Numbered from the stretch's first letter, positions 46,619-55,270 are shown. The stretch: DNA of 64,000 bases from Pseudomonas sp. NC02 (GCF_002874965.1 NZ_CP025624.1:4092001-4156000); one strand, 5' to 3'. Notes: generated by a model not told the origin, from the letters alone. A program made the numbers and translations.

Positions 46619-48217
46619 TCAGAAAGTCGCCTGCACACTGAAGTGCAGTCGCGAGTCCTGTTTCTGGGTATTTGGGCCTTCAAGCAGCGGGTAGCCCCAA
46701 TCCAGGCTGCCGGACAACCACTTGCTCAAACTGGCGCGGGTGCCGAGGCCGACACTGGCCAGGCTGTATTCGTCTTCCTGCTCGGGCAGCGGGTCATGCA
46801 GGCGCAGGCGTGCGCCTTCGGCAAACGCGTAGAAGCGCCACTCCTGCACGTAGCTGCCGAGAAACTTGGCCAGGGACGGCGTGCGCAGCTCCTGGGACAA
46901 CAGGTAGCCTTCGTCGCCGGTGCGCTCGGCGGCGAGATACCCGCGTACCGACGTAGCGCCGCCAGCGGAATATTGCTCGTTGGACACCAGCGGCCCCGAG
47001 GCCAGCTGGAAGCCGGCCTTGGACGCCGACTGCCAGTCGTTGCCGAAGGTGTAGGTGTAATTCAGGTCACCCTTGAGCACCGCAAAACTCGGGCTGGCCT
47101 TGTCACGCTTGTACTGGAACTCCTCGGCGTCGCTGCCGTAGCCGAAGAACGCGCGGGTACCCACCACCAGGCTCAAGCCCAGCCCCAATTGCGACTGCTC
47201 GGTGTAGCGGTAGCCGTTGTAGCCGAAGGTCAGCGGTGCGTACTTGAGCGGGATATCGTCCGTGCTGCCGCCAAACTTCATCTGCTCCTTGAAGTCCTTG
47301 AAGTCGACCCCGGCAGAGAACGAATTGGCCCAATTGCCACTGGCCGGCAGGCTGTAGATCGCCGACACGCCGTAGGAATGGCCCTTGCCCAACACGTTGC
47401 TGCCGCCGATGGTGGCGATGTTGCTGTCGGACTGATAACCGGAGAACTGCAGGCTCCAGCGATCAGTCAGCGGCGCGGTGTAGGAGCCCGACCAGACCTT
47501 GGCGTTGTCGCTGTCCTGGGGTGCGGTGAAGTACGTCAGGGAAATGCTGTGGCCCAGTTGCCAGAGGTTGTCGTAACCCAAGGTCACGACGCTGCGCAGC
47601 TCCTTGGTGTCGGCGCTGTAGTCGTTGTTCAGGCCGAGGCTGGCGTGCCAGGGGTTCTGGTCTTCCACCTGCAGGTCGACGTCCATGGTGCCGGGGCGTT
47701 GGCCTTCGCGGACCAGCGGCGTGACCTGCCGCCCGGCGCTGCGATTGAGGCCGGCGAGTTGGGTTTGCACGCTGGTGAAATCCGGAACCGCGCCCTCCTT
47801 CAAGCCGGGTACTTCGTCGCGGATTTCCACCGGCGAATAGTGCTTGGCGCCGACCACGCGGACGCGCCCGACCTTGGTTTCGCTGACCTGCAGGTAGACG
47901 ATTCCGTCATCGACCTTCTGCTCCGGCAGTTCGACGAACACCGACTGATAGCCGCGTGCCTGATAGATCTTCTGCAAGGCATCCCGGGCGCCTTCGATGT
48001 CGGCGAGGGTCTTTTGCGGGCCGAGAAACGGGTACACCGCCTCTTCGATCGCACGAGCGTCGAGCACGGTGTTGCCGCGCACGAAGTACTCGTTGACGTC
48101 CACCAGCCGTGCCGGAGGCTCGGGCTGGGTGCCCTGCTCTTCGGCCTGTAGCGGTTGCGCCAGTGCACCCAGCGTCAGCCAGCACAGCGCCAGCGTTGAT
48201 TTGAACAGATGCTGCAC
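46619..48217 (-). CDS. pdtB: TpsB-type outer-membrane transporter (PdtB/ShlB/FhaC family)
   Basis: This 532-residue protein has a signal peptide (about 1-25), a POTRA region (about 38-115; YFVRGNTVLDARAIEEAVYPFLG), a second POTRA-like part and a C-terminal 16-strand barrel with the conserved loop motif VRGYLAAERTGDEGY near 415. It ends in phenylalanine (FSVQATF). TpsB proteins export one large TpsA protein. The order with phdA, exbB2 and exbD2 matches P. aeruginosa PA0691-PA0694, where PdtB exports PdtA; no TpsA gene is found here. Confidence 0.9.
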   Translation of the reverse strand: MQHLFKSTLALCWLTLGALAQPLQAEEQGTQPEPPARLVDVNEYFVRGNTVLDARAIEEAVYPFLGPQKTLADIEGARDALQKIYQARGYQSVFVELPEQKVDDGIVYLQVSETKVGRVRVVGAKHYSPVEIRDEVPGLKEGAVPDFTSVQTQLAGLNRSAGRQVTPLVREGQRPGTMDVDLQVEDQNPWHASLGLNNDYSADTKELRSVVTLGYDNLWQLGHSISLTYFTAPQDSDNAKVWSGSYTAPLTDRWSLQFSGYQSDSNIATIGGSNVLGKGHSYGVSAIYSLPASGNWANSFSAGVDFKDFKEQMKFGGSTDDIPLKYAPLTFGYNGYRYTEQSQLGLGLSLVVGTRAFFGYGSDAEEFQYKRDKASPSFAVLKGDLNYTYTFGNDWQSASKAGFQLASGPLVSNEQYSAGGATSVRGYLAAERTGDEGYLLSQELRTPSLAKFLGSYVQEWRFYAFAEGARLRLHDPLPEQEDEYSLASVGLGTRASLSKWLSGSLDWGYPLLEGPNTQKQDSRLHFSVQATF

Positions 48218-48277
48218 ACCGCCCCCCTGGTTTACTCGAGATGATTGCCGTCGCCGTTTGCCCGGCGTTTGGCCAGT

Positions 48278-48880
48278 TCAATTGCTGGATATCGAGGTGT
48301 TGCCGTGCCGTGCGAGCCAGGTGTGCAGCAGGGCGAAGTTCAGGGAGAACTCCGGCATGTGCAGCAAGGCGCCACAGAACACTTCACCAATGATTTTCTG
48401 GATCAACTGCACCGCCTGCGGGTTGTTCAGGAACGTGGCGATGTCGCGTTGCAGGAGGTTGATGCCCCAGACTTTCTGGTTCAGGTCGAGGCCGACGAAC
48501 CAGCGGAACAGCAGGTTGTAGTTGAGTTGTTCGTGCAGTTGCTGTTCGTTGGGGACTGAGTACAGGAGTTGCAGCAGCAGGATCTGCAAGACGGTCTGGG
48601 GGGCGATCTGGGTGCCGGGTTGGGCCTGGAGCAGGTCGCGGTGGAGGTCGAGGATGTCGTCGATCTGCGGGCGCAACAAGACCAATGAATGGCCTGCGGG
48701 GATGTAGCTGGAGACTTCCTTGAGCGCGCCTTGCCAGTCGTCCTGGGAGACGATCCATACCCACGGTGCGCCATAGCGGTAGACCGAGACCGGTTTTTTG
48801 CGTGCGGCTTCGACGATCTTTGACAGGCGCTGGTCGAGCTCCTGCATGCCGACTTTCGAGTAACGTTCCATAGTTCCCAT
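48278..48880 (-). CDS. phdA: PhdA-like protein: Phd/YefM-like N-terminus plus transposase-derived domain
   Basis: This 200-residue protein has an N-terminal prevent-host-death-like segment (KVGMQELDQRLSKIVEAARK, VSVYRYGAPWVWIVSQDDW; residues ~8-50) and a C-terminal part like the N-terminal domain of IS5-type transposases (LLQLLYSVPNEQQLHEQLNY, LLFRWFVGLDLNQKVWGI). No catalytic transposase part follows. P. aeruginosa PhdA (PA0691), upstream of pdtB, affects biofilm lysis and DNA release. The ATG at 48880 follows AGGAG; an ATG at 48871 is possible. Confidence 0.8.
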   Translation of the reverse strand: MGTMERYSKVGMQELDQRLSKIVEAARKKPVSVYRYGAPWVWIVSQDDWQGALKEVSSYIPAGHSLVLLRPQIDDILDLHRDLLQAQPGTQIAPQTVLQILLLQLLYSVPNEQQLHEQLNYNLLFRWFVGLDLNQKVWGINLLQRDIATFLNNPQAVQLIQKIIGEVFCGALLHMPEFSLNFALLHTWLARHGNTSISSN

Positions 48881-49026
48881 TCGCCCCACTCCTGGCATCC
48901 TGCTTGCGGCTCTGACGTCGCCTTTTTTGGCGGTGTTGAGCGCGTTACATAGCCAAGACGGGGGTCGCTGGGGACTACCGAACTTTTGTCATAAAAGCTT
49001 CTTTTTTGGGGCGGGGTGAGGTGGGC

Positions 49027-49386
49027 ATATCCGTTGCTGCGGTCAGGGCTGGTATTGGTTCCGCTCTTACAGCGGCTCACTTTTGGAGTGTTGTGAAGCA
49101 AAATCAAAAGTCAAAGCGGGCACGGTTCAAATGTGGGAGCTGGCTTGCCTGCGATGGCATCGCCTCGGTGTATCTGAAAAACCGAGTTGTCTGCATCGCA
49201 GGCAAGCCAGCTCCCACAGAAAAGCAGAACCACGGAGTGCGGGCATGCCGAGCCTAGGCGAGGCATCGAGTGGTGGGGCAAAGACCTTTTGGTTACTTTT
49301 GGCTGGGCCGGCATTCCGGGCGTTTGCCAAAAGTGACCTGCTGTAAGAGCGGAACCATAAGCGGCCGTTACCGAAGAAACGGATAT
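49027..49386. mobile_element. MITE-like inverted-repeat element B (360 bp), non-coding
   Basis: ATATCCGTT (49027-49035) and AACGGATAT (49378-49386) are the same terminal repeats as in element A. Inside are the CCGCTCTTACAGCGGCTCAC arm, a REPIN, and the right-arm block with GCATGCCGAGCCTAGGCGAG. The left arm lacks the CCCCACCACTCGG block found in A, so it is shorter. Orientation matches A. The stretch 48881-49026 next to it should hold the phdA promoter. Confidence 0.8.
49132..49218. repeat. REPIN nested in element B
   Basis: Arms TGTGGGAGCTGGCTTGCC and GGCAAGCCAGCTCCCACA are inverted around a spacer containing CGGTGTATCTGAAAAACC. Confidence 0.93.
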
Positions 49387-49390
49387 GTAC

Positions 49391-49876
49391 TCAAACCAAA
49401 GACCCCGGCAACGGCAGTTCATAAGACTTCTTAACCGTCCGCACCACCAAAGTAGACGAATAAGTACGAATCGGAATATCCCGATAAATCTCTAAAAACC
49501 GATAGATATAATCAGTGTACTCAGTGGCATCCCGAAACTTCGCCACCATCACAAAATCAAACTCCCCGGTCAGCAGATAACAGTCCTGAATCTCCGGATG
49601 ACTCGCCAGGATATGCTGCATCTTGCGGTCGATATCATTGCTGTCCCTATCAAGCTTGATCAGGAAGAACGCCGTAACCTGAATCCCAAGCTTGCGCTCA
49701 TCCAGCACCGCCACCTTGGCCTTGATGATCCCGACACTCTCCAACCGCCTGATACGCCGGTAACAACTGGTTGAAGACAGCCCGACACTGTCACTCAACA
49801 ACTCCAGACTCTGACTGCAATCCCTTTGCAATTTCCCCAGAATCTTCAAATCCATGGCATCTGTCATTTTTTCCAT
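49391..49876 (-). CDS. Lrp/AsnC-family transcriptional regulator
   Basis: This 161-residue protein has an N-terminal helix-turn-helix (MDLKILGKLQRDCSQSLELL, SSTSCYRRIRRLESVGII) and the RAM ligand domain (CYLLTGEFDFVMVAKF). Lrp proteins respond to amino acids. It is divergent from the tyrosinase operon with 138 bases between, so control of that operon, perhaps by tyrosine or another amino acid, is plausible. The ATG at 49876 follows AAGGAAG; 49867 is an alternative. It ends 4 bases from element B. Confidence 0.92.
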   Translation of the reverse strand: MEKMTDAMDLKILGKLQRDCSQSLELLSDSVGLSSTSCYRRIRRLESVGIIKAKVAVLDERKLGIQVTAFFLIKLDRDSNDIDRKMQHILASHPEIQDCYLLTGEFDFVMVAKFRDATEYTDYIYRFLEIYRDIPIRTYSSTLVVRTVKKSYELPLPGSLV

Positions 49877-50014
49877 ATCTTCCTTGAAAAAACTGCAATG
49901 AATCCACCGTAAACACCCACCAATTTGCACAAATCCTGCGCGGTGGCGCACTAACATCAATCCAGCTTAGCAGCCCAGCCAAATCAGGCACCGGGGCCGC
50001 ATGAGAGGGATCTT

Positions 50015-51841
50015 ATGATAGTCGCGAAACCGACATGGGCCACCGATATCCACGGCCTATTCAGCGCCCCCTACTGGATCCCCCAAGAGCAACGCGCCGC
50101 CGTCGCCGCCTCCTGGGTGGGCTGCATGAACGCCTACTTCGTATTCCTCGAAGACCCCGCCTCCGTCAAGACCTGGTCCGAAACCATCTACCAGCACCTG
50201 GCCTCCCGTAGCATGCCGCTGACCCTCGATCAGCAGCAGTTCTGGCCCATCGACGCGCTGGAAACCTTCAGGCTGTGGGTCAACCAGGGCTGGCGCCTCA
50301 CTCCCGCCTCACCGTTCGACGAGGCAGAACGCATCCCCCCACCCGACCTGCCTCACCCGGTCAAACGCGTGCGCCAGGACATTCGCGCACTGACACAGGA
50401 ACAACTGAACCTGTACCGCTCACGCCTCGATGACGTAATGCAGGTGGCCAACGCCGACAGCGGCTCCCCTTGGCAGCGTTACGCCTATATCCACACCAAC
50501 TGGTGCCTGCATTACCAGGAAGCGTTTGCCCTGTGGCACCGGGCCTATCTGCTGTACCTGGAAGCGCTGATCGACTGCCCCATTCCCTACTGGGACTGGA
50601 TGGCCGAAGACGCCAGTGTCGACGGCAGCCCCCAGGCCGGCTTGCCCCAGGCGTTTCTCGATGAAACCTACGTGCACCCGCACACCGGCGAGGTTCGCCC
50701 TAATCCGTTGCGCTACGCCGCTGCCAAGGACGGCTGTTCGAAGGTCTGTGAAAAGGCCAGCATCCCGGGTGTGGACTGCCGCTTCGTGCAACGCAATCCG
50801 CTGTTCTACACCCGGGGCGAAACGCAGCGCGTCGAACGCACCCAGTTGTACGGCATGAGCCGGATTTTCCAGCAACAGGTGGTCGATGCCCTGAAGTTCA
50901 ACACCTTCAGCCAGCCCCAGGGCGTGCCAGGTTATCCCTGGGCGAACATCCCGGTGTTTGATCCCCCCCAGGAAGATGACCTGTACCCCAACCGTGCGCT
51001 GAATTTCGACGGGCTCTACGAGCAGCCCCACGACAACTATCACGGCTGGATCGGCGGCGACATGGCTGACAACGCCTACACCGCGTTCGACCCGGTGTTC
51101 AGCTCCTACCACGCCAATATCGACCGGATGCTGGAGGTCTGGATCCGCGCCCACCCGGCAGCGCAGTACACCACCCAGTGCCTGCTCCAGCCGTTTGCCG
51201 GCAGCGAGGCCGACGATGTCACCTTCACCAGTGCCGACGCCTGGCGCTACACCACCCTGGGGGACATGGCCCAGGACAGTCGGCATATCGGCTATGACTA
51301 CGGTGTGCCCGTCGCACCGCCCTTTGGCACCCGCCGCCCGGCCGCAAAAGCCTGCTGCCAGCAAAGTTCGACGCCGATGCAAGCGCAGGAACAAACCGCA
51401 AGCCTGGGCCCGTGGGTGGTGTTCGACCATGTGCGCTGCACCCACGACACCTACCTGATCGACGTATTCCTCAACCAGCCCGACGCCACGCCGCAGCAGG
51501 TGAGCGCCGACAATCCGCACTATGTCGGGCGCTTCAGTCGCATCGGCATGGGCCTGGTGGATGACAAGGGCCGCTGCATCACCCATGGCGTGTCACGCGC
51601 GCTGAATGCCGCGCGCACTGCTGCCGCATTGAACCTTCGCCCCACTGACACCACGCAGTTATCCGTGGTGGTGACCCATCTCGATAGTGCCCGGGTGTTG
51701 ACGCCGCAAGAGTACGCGCCGCTGCCTGGCTTTATCGCCCAACTGGTGTGGGACGACCCGCGCCAAACCGTCGCCGGCCCTGCTCCCAGTGCCGGTTGCT
51801 GCTCCGTTTCCACCACAACAACACCTGGAGAATCGACATGA
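50015..51841 (+). CDS. Tyrosinase-family type-3 copper oxidase
   Basis: This 608-residue protein has no signal peptide and a ~130-residue N-terminal extension. The CuA region NWCLHYQEAFALWHRAYL supplies His166 and His175, with Cys164 two residues before His166, as in the Cys-x-His thioether of fungal tyrosinases. His160 is the only nearby candidate for the first CuA ligand. CuB has His339 and His343 (HDNYHGW) and His366 (SSYHANIDRMLEVW). A C-terminal domain of ~150 residues ends with Cys pairs (KACCQQ, GCCSVS). It probably oxidises phenols with oxygen. It overlaps the next gene by 4 bases. Confidence 0.9.
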   Translation: MIVAKPTWATDIHGLFSAPYWIPQEQRAAVAASWVGCMNAYFVFLEDPASVKTWSETIYQHLASRSMPLTLDQQQFWPIDALETFRLWVNQGWRLTPASPFDEAERIPPPDLPHPVKRVRQDIRALTQEQLNLYRSRLDDVMQVANADSGSPWQRYAYIHTNWCLHYQEAFALWHRAYLLYLEALIDCPIPYWDWMAEDASVDGSPQAGLPQAFLDETYVHPHTGEVRPNPLRYAAAKDGCSKVCEKASIPGVDCRFVQRNPLFYTRGETQRVERTQLYGMSRIFQQQVVDALKFNTFSQPQGVPGYPWANIPVFDPPQEDDLYPNRALNFDGLYEQPHDNYHGWIGGDMADNAYTAFDPVFSSYHANIDRMLEVWIRAHPAAQYTTQCLLQPFAGSEADDVTFTSADAWRYTTLGDMAQDSRHIGYDYGVPVAPPFGTRRPAAKACCQQSSTPMQAQEQTASLGPWVVFDHVRCTHDTYLIDVFLNQPDATPQQVSADNPHYVGRFSRIGMGLVDDKGRCITHGVSRALNAARTAAALNLRPTDTTQLSVVVTHLDSARVLTPQEYAPLPGFIAQLVWDDPRQTVAGPAPSAGCCSVSTTTTPGEST

Positions 51842-53574
51842 GCACACCCTTCAAACAATTCACCTCTCCCGCCGGGCAAGCTCCCAAGGACTACAACAAG
51901 CTGGGCCTGGAAAACCAGTTGCCGCAGTTTGAAACCGACTGGAACAACGACCTCACCGGCTGGACCCAGTCCGCGATCATCGGCAACCCGTGGTCGGGCC
52001 TCAATGACGCGCCGCGCTCGGGCTATTACAACCCACTGGTGGAAGGCTACGGCCCCACCACGCCGCCGGCGATTACCTGGGCGCCCTTCCCCAATCGGCT
52101 GTGGACGTTTTTCTACAACAACGGCACGGCGGTGATTCCACAGTTGGGCGGCAAGGCCATGTCCATGCAACAGTTGATGGAGCTGACCGACAACGGCCAG
52201 ATTACGATCAACAACACCCTGTACATGCTCTACGACCCGAACAAGCAAGGCACCCTGCTGCAACTCCCCGTCACTCGCTGCCCGAGCATCGACTGGCAAG
52301 GCAAGTACAAGGATTTCTCGCCTTCGGGCCCCCGTGGCTGGCTTGACGAATATTGCGAGTGGTCCATAGTGCGCGATGCCGACGGCAACATGCGCAAGAT
52401 CACCTTCACTTGCGAAAACCCGGCGTATTTCCTGGCCATGTGGCGCATCGATCCGACTGCTGTACTGGGGCTGTATCGCGACTACATCGACCCGCAGGTG
52501 CAACTCGAAGACCTGTACCTGCGCTACACCGCCGACTGCCCGACCGGTAAGGCCGGCGACCCGGTCATCGACCCCACCACCGGTCAACCGGCCTACGACA
52601 CCGTCAACAAATGGAACGCCGGCACCGCCTGTGTGCCAGGCCAATACGGCGGTGCGATGCACCTGACCTCCGGCCCCAACACCCTGAGCGCCGAGGTGTA
52701 CCTGGCTGCCGCGGCGACCATCCTGCGGCCATTGAGCAGCAGCCAGAATTCCCAGGCGTTGATCTGCTGCGCGCAATACGGGCAGAACTACCGCAACTCC
52801 GATCCGCATATCGGTTTCTCGGCCAACAGCGTGGCAGTGAATAACCGGCTCTCCCTGACCAACCCCATCGGCCTGTACCTGCAACAACCCACCGACTTCT
52901 CGGCGTGGAAAGGCCCCCAGGGCCAGGACGTCAGCCAGTACTGGAAAATCACCCGTGGCACCGCCAAGTCCGCCGCCAACGGCTCCGACCAGATTCTGCA
53001 AGCGGTGTTTGAAGTGCCGGTCAGCGCCGGGTTTTCGATCAACGACATCACCATCAGCGGCCAGCCGATCGACTACGTGTGGGTGATTGCCCAGCAGTTG
53101 CTGGTGGGCCTGAGTGTGACAACCACGCCCATCAGCCCGACGCCGGATTCCTGCCCGTGCGTGACGGACCGGGTCAACGGTGTGCAACCCTGGCCGGTAC
53201 AGCTGTTGCCGCTGGACCTGTTCTACGGGCAGTCACCCACCGACCTGCCGGCCTGGCTGGCACCCGGCACCAGCGGGCAGTTTGCCCTGGTGGTGCAAGG
53301 CGCCGACCTCAAGACCACCGCCGAGACGGCGCGGGTGCAATTCTCCAATCCCGGGGTGACGGCGCAGGTCACAAAGTTCCTGCCGGATGCCTCGGCCATC
53401 CCCGGGCAAACCAACTCCGGTGGCACCCAGGGCTACCTGCTGACCATCACCGTAAGCCCCACTGCCGCACCGGGGCTGGTGACAGTGCGCGCCCTCAACC
53501 CGGGCGAAGCCGATAACCCCAGCGCGGCGGAACACCCATGGGAATCCGGATTGGCGCTGGTGCCTGGCGCCTGA
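51838..53574 (+). CDS. Unrecognised 578-residue protein of the tyrosinase operon
   Basis: The ATG at 51838 overlaps the tyrosinase stop (ATGA) and follows GGAG. No signal peptide or membrane segment is visible. The first ~400 residues are rich in Trp, Tyr and Pro, with nine cysteines in the protein, including ICCAQ and CPC. The last ~110 residues look like an Ig/IPT-type beta domain (SGQFALVVQGADL, APGLVTVRALNPGE). It could be a partner enzyme, a copper or substrate carrier, or a structural product. I know no family match. Confidence 0.8.
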   Translation: MSTPFKQFTSPAGQAPKDYNKLGLENQLPQFETDWNNDLTGWTQSAIIGNPWSGLNDAPRSGYYNPLVEGYGPTTPPAITWAPFPNRLWTFFYNNGTAVIPQLGGKAMSMQQLMELTDNGQITINNTLYMLYDPNKQGTLLQLPVTRCPSIDWQGKYKDFSPSGPRGWLDEYCEWSIVRDADGNMRKITFTCENPAYFLAMWRIDPTAVLGLYRDYIDPQVQLEDLYLRYTADCPTGKAGDPVIDPTTGQPAYDTVNKWNAGTACVPGQYGGAMHLTSGPNTLSAEVYLAAAATILRPLSSSQNSQALICCAQYGQNYRNSDPHIGFSANSVAVNNRLSLTNPIGLYLQQPTDFSAWKGPQGQDVSQYWKITRGTAKSAANGSDQILQAVFEVPVSAGFSINDITISGQPIDYVWVIAQQLLVGLSVTTTPISPTPDSCPCVTDRVNGVQPWPVQLLPLDLFYGQSPTDLPAWLAPGTSGQFALVVQGADLKTTAETARVQFSNPGVTAQVTKFLPDASAIPGQTNSGGTQGYLLTITVSPTAAPGLVTVRALNPGEADNPSAAEHPWESGLALVPGA

Positions 53575-53589
53575 CTGATACAGCCCATC

Positions 53590-53616
53590 AGCCGCACCCA
53601 CCCAGGGTGCGGCTTT
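53590..53616 (+). terminator. Strong hairpin inside the tyrosinase operon
   Basis: AGCCGCACCC (53590-53599) and GGGTGCGGCT (53605-53614) form a perfect 10-bp stem with a 5-base loop, followed by TT only. It lies 15 bases after the second gene and before the cytochrome-type gene. It may terminate part of the transcripts or set the level of the third gene. Confidence 0.55.
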
Positions 53617-53636
53617 ACCTGCTTGCAAGGAGCGCG

Positions 53637-55250
53637 ATGATGTCCAGGTTACGCTTGAGTGTTTTATCGCTGCTGACCAGTGTGGTGCTGAGCCTGTTCG
53701 CCATGCAGGCCGCCTACGCATCCCCCACTTCCGACGCCGACGCTTGCGTGCAGCAACAGTTGGTGTTCAACCCGAAAAGCGGCGGCTTCCTGCCGATCAA
53801 CAACTTCAACGCCACCGGCCAGAGCTTCATGAATTGCTTTGGCTGGCAGTTGTTCATTGCCCTGAACTGGCCGGTGAATCCCGGTTGGCCAGCCACACCT
53901 ACCCTCGCGGGTGAGCCGGACATGAACAGTACCCTGGCGCAATTCGGCGTACCGACTGCCTCCGGGCAGCCGATGAGCGTGGCGCCGGTATGGGCCAGCT
54001 ACAAGGACGCCAACGATATCTTCCTGCCCGGCGCGCCCGCGCCCACCGGCTGGGGCGTGCAAACCTTGGTGCCGTCCAACTGCAGCACCCAGGGCAGCCT
54101 CAGGGCGATGTCGGTGGGGGCGCGCAAGTTCATGACCGCCACCTCCGAAAGCGCGATCAACGCGCGGCATGGGTTTCACCTGTCCAGCGGCACCCTGGCC
54201 TCGATTCCGGACCCGATCATGGAAGCCTCCGGCGGCTGGCTGACAGACCAGTCGCAGAACCTGGTGTTTTTTGAACGCAAGGTGGGCAAGGCCGAGTTCG
54301 ACTACATCGTCAGCAAAGGGCTGTACGACGCGGCCAACCAGCTGAAAGTCGCGCAGAACCTCGACAACCAGAACCCCGGCGGGCTGTCCTTGCCCATCGG
54401 TGAACCCATGCGCTCGCTGCCGCCCAACCCGGTGCCGCAGGAGCAACTGGGAGCTCTGGAGGTCAAGGCAGCATGGCGAATCCTCACCGGCAAACCCGAG
54501 CTCTACGGACGTTACCTGACCACCGTCGCCTGGCTCAAAAACCCGGCCACCTTGCAGTGCACCCAGCAGGTGGTGGGCCTGGTGGGCCTGCATATCATCA
54601 ACAAGACCCAGGCCTCGCCCAACTTCATCTGGACCACCTTCGAGCAAGTGGACAACGTGCCGGAACCCAACCAGGTGCCGCCACAACAAACGCCGCCCGA
54701 CAGCTTTGCCTTCAACAACCCGAACTGCGGCACCGGCCCCGAATGCACGCCGAACGTGGCGCGTATCCAGTGCAAGCAGCAGCATCCGGACCGCGACTGC
54801 ACCGAGCCGTTTCCACGGGACCAACCCGTGCAGACCACCCGGGAACATCCGCTGCCCACTGAACTGCAGGCGCTTAACGGCGCGGTGCAGGCCAATTTCG
54901 CCCAGCAGAGCCAGGGCAAGTCGGTGTTCCAGTACTACAAACTGATCAACGTACTCTGGACCCTCACCCCCAACCCGCCCACCCAGCCGGAACCGGGTGT
55001 CAGTGCGCAAGTGCCGCTGTCCTACGGGCCGTTTATCAGCCAGGGCAACGTACCGGTGGCCAACACCACCCTGGAGACCTACGTCCAGGGCGATAACTGC
55101 AATGCCTGTCACCAGTACGCGACCATCGCCGGCAGCTCGACCCTGGCCTCGGACTTTTCGTTCCTGTTCAACAGTGCCGATTCGGCCAGCAAGAAAAGCC
55201 TGGTCAAGCGCGTAAAAGCCTTCCAGACCCTCAAGGACGGTTCACCCTGA
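53637..55250 (+). CDS. Exported protein with a single C-terminal CXXCH heme site
   Basis: This 537-residue protein has a signal peptide (about 1-30, LSLFAMQAAYA) and a CNACH motif near the end (Cys488, Cys491, His492), so it likely carries one covalently bound heme c in the periplasm. The middle ~430 residues match no family I know; it has several cysteines (GTGPECTPN, IQCKQQH, RDCTEPF). AAGGAG precedes two adjacent ATGs (53637 and 53640). An electron acceptor or transfer role for the tyrosinase operon is possible, though the tyrosinase itself looks cytoplasmic. Confidence 0.8.
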   Translation: MMSRLRLSVLSLLTSVVLSLFAMQAAYASPTSDADACVQQQLVFNPKSGGFLPINNFNATGQSFMNCFGWQLFIALNWPVNPGWPATPTLAGEPDMNSTLAQFGVPTASGQPMSVAPVWASYKDANDIFLPGAPAPTGWGVQTLVPSNCSTQGSLRAMSVGARKFMTATSESAINARHGFHLSSGTLASIPDPIMEASGGWLTDQSQNLVFFERKVGKAEFDYIVSKGLYDAANQLKVAQNLDNQNPGGLSLPIGEPMRSLPPNPVPQEQLGALEVKAAWRILTGKPELYGRYLTTVAWLKNPATLQCTQQVVGLVGLHIINKTQASPNFIWTTFEQVDNVPEPNQVPPQQTPPDSFAFNNPNCGTGPECTPNVARIQCKQQHPDRDCTEPFPRDQPVQTTREHPLPTELQALNGAVQANFAQQSQGKSVFQYYKLINVLWTLTPNPPTQPEPGVSAQVPLSYGPFISQGNVPVANTTLETYVQGDNCNACHQYATIAGSSTLASDFSFLFNSADSASKKSLVKRVKAFQTLKDGSP

Positions 55251-55270
55251 ACTCGACTGTTCAGACCGCT

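Noticed and set aside
48278..48880. Remnant insertion sequence
   Set aside because: The transposase-like part is fused in frame to an antitoxin-like part and holds the same position as phdA in P. aeruginosa, so it is better read as a domesticated gene.
48986..49003. A possible Pho box near phdA
   Set aside because: TTGTCATAAAA matches the first half-site and spacer, but the second half is poor and it points away from phdA, so I do not list it.
50015..53574. Lysine-oxidase (LodA/LodB-like) quinone-cofactor system
   Set aside because: The 578-residue protein does not show the LodA opening motifs and no LodB-type flavoprotein gene is nearby.
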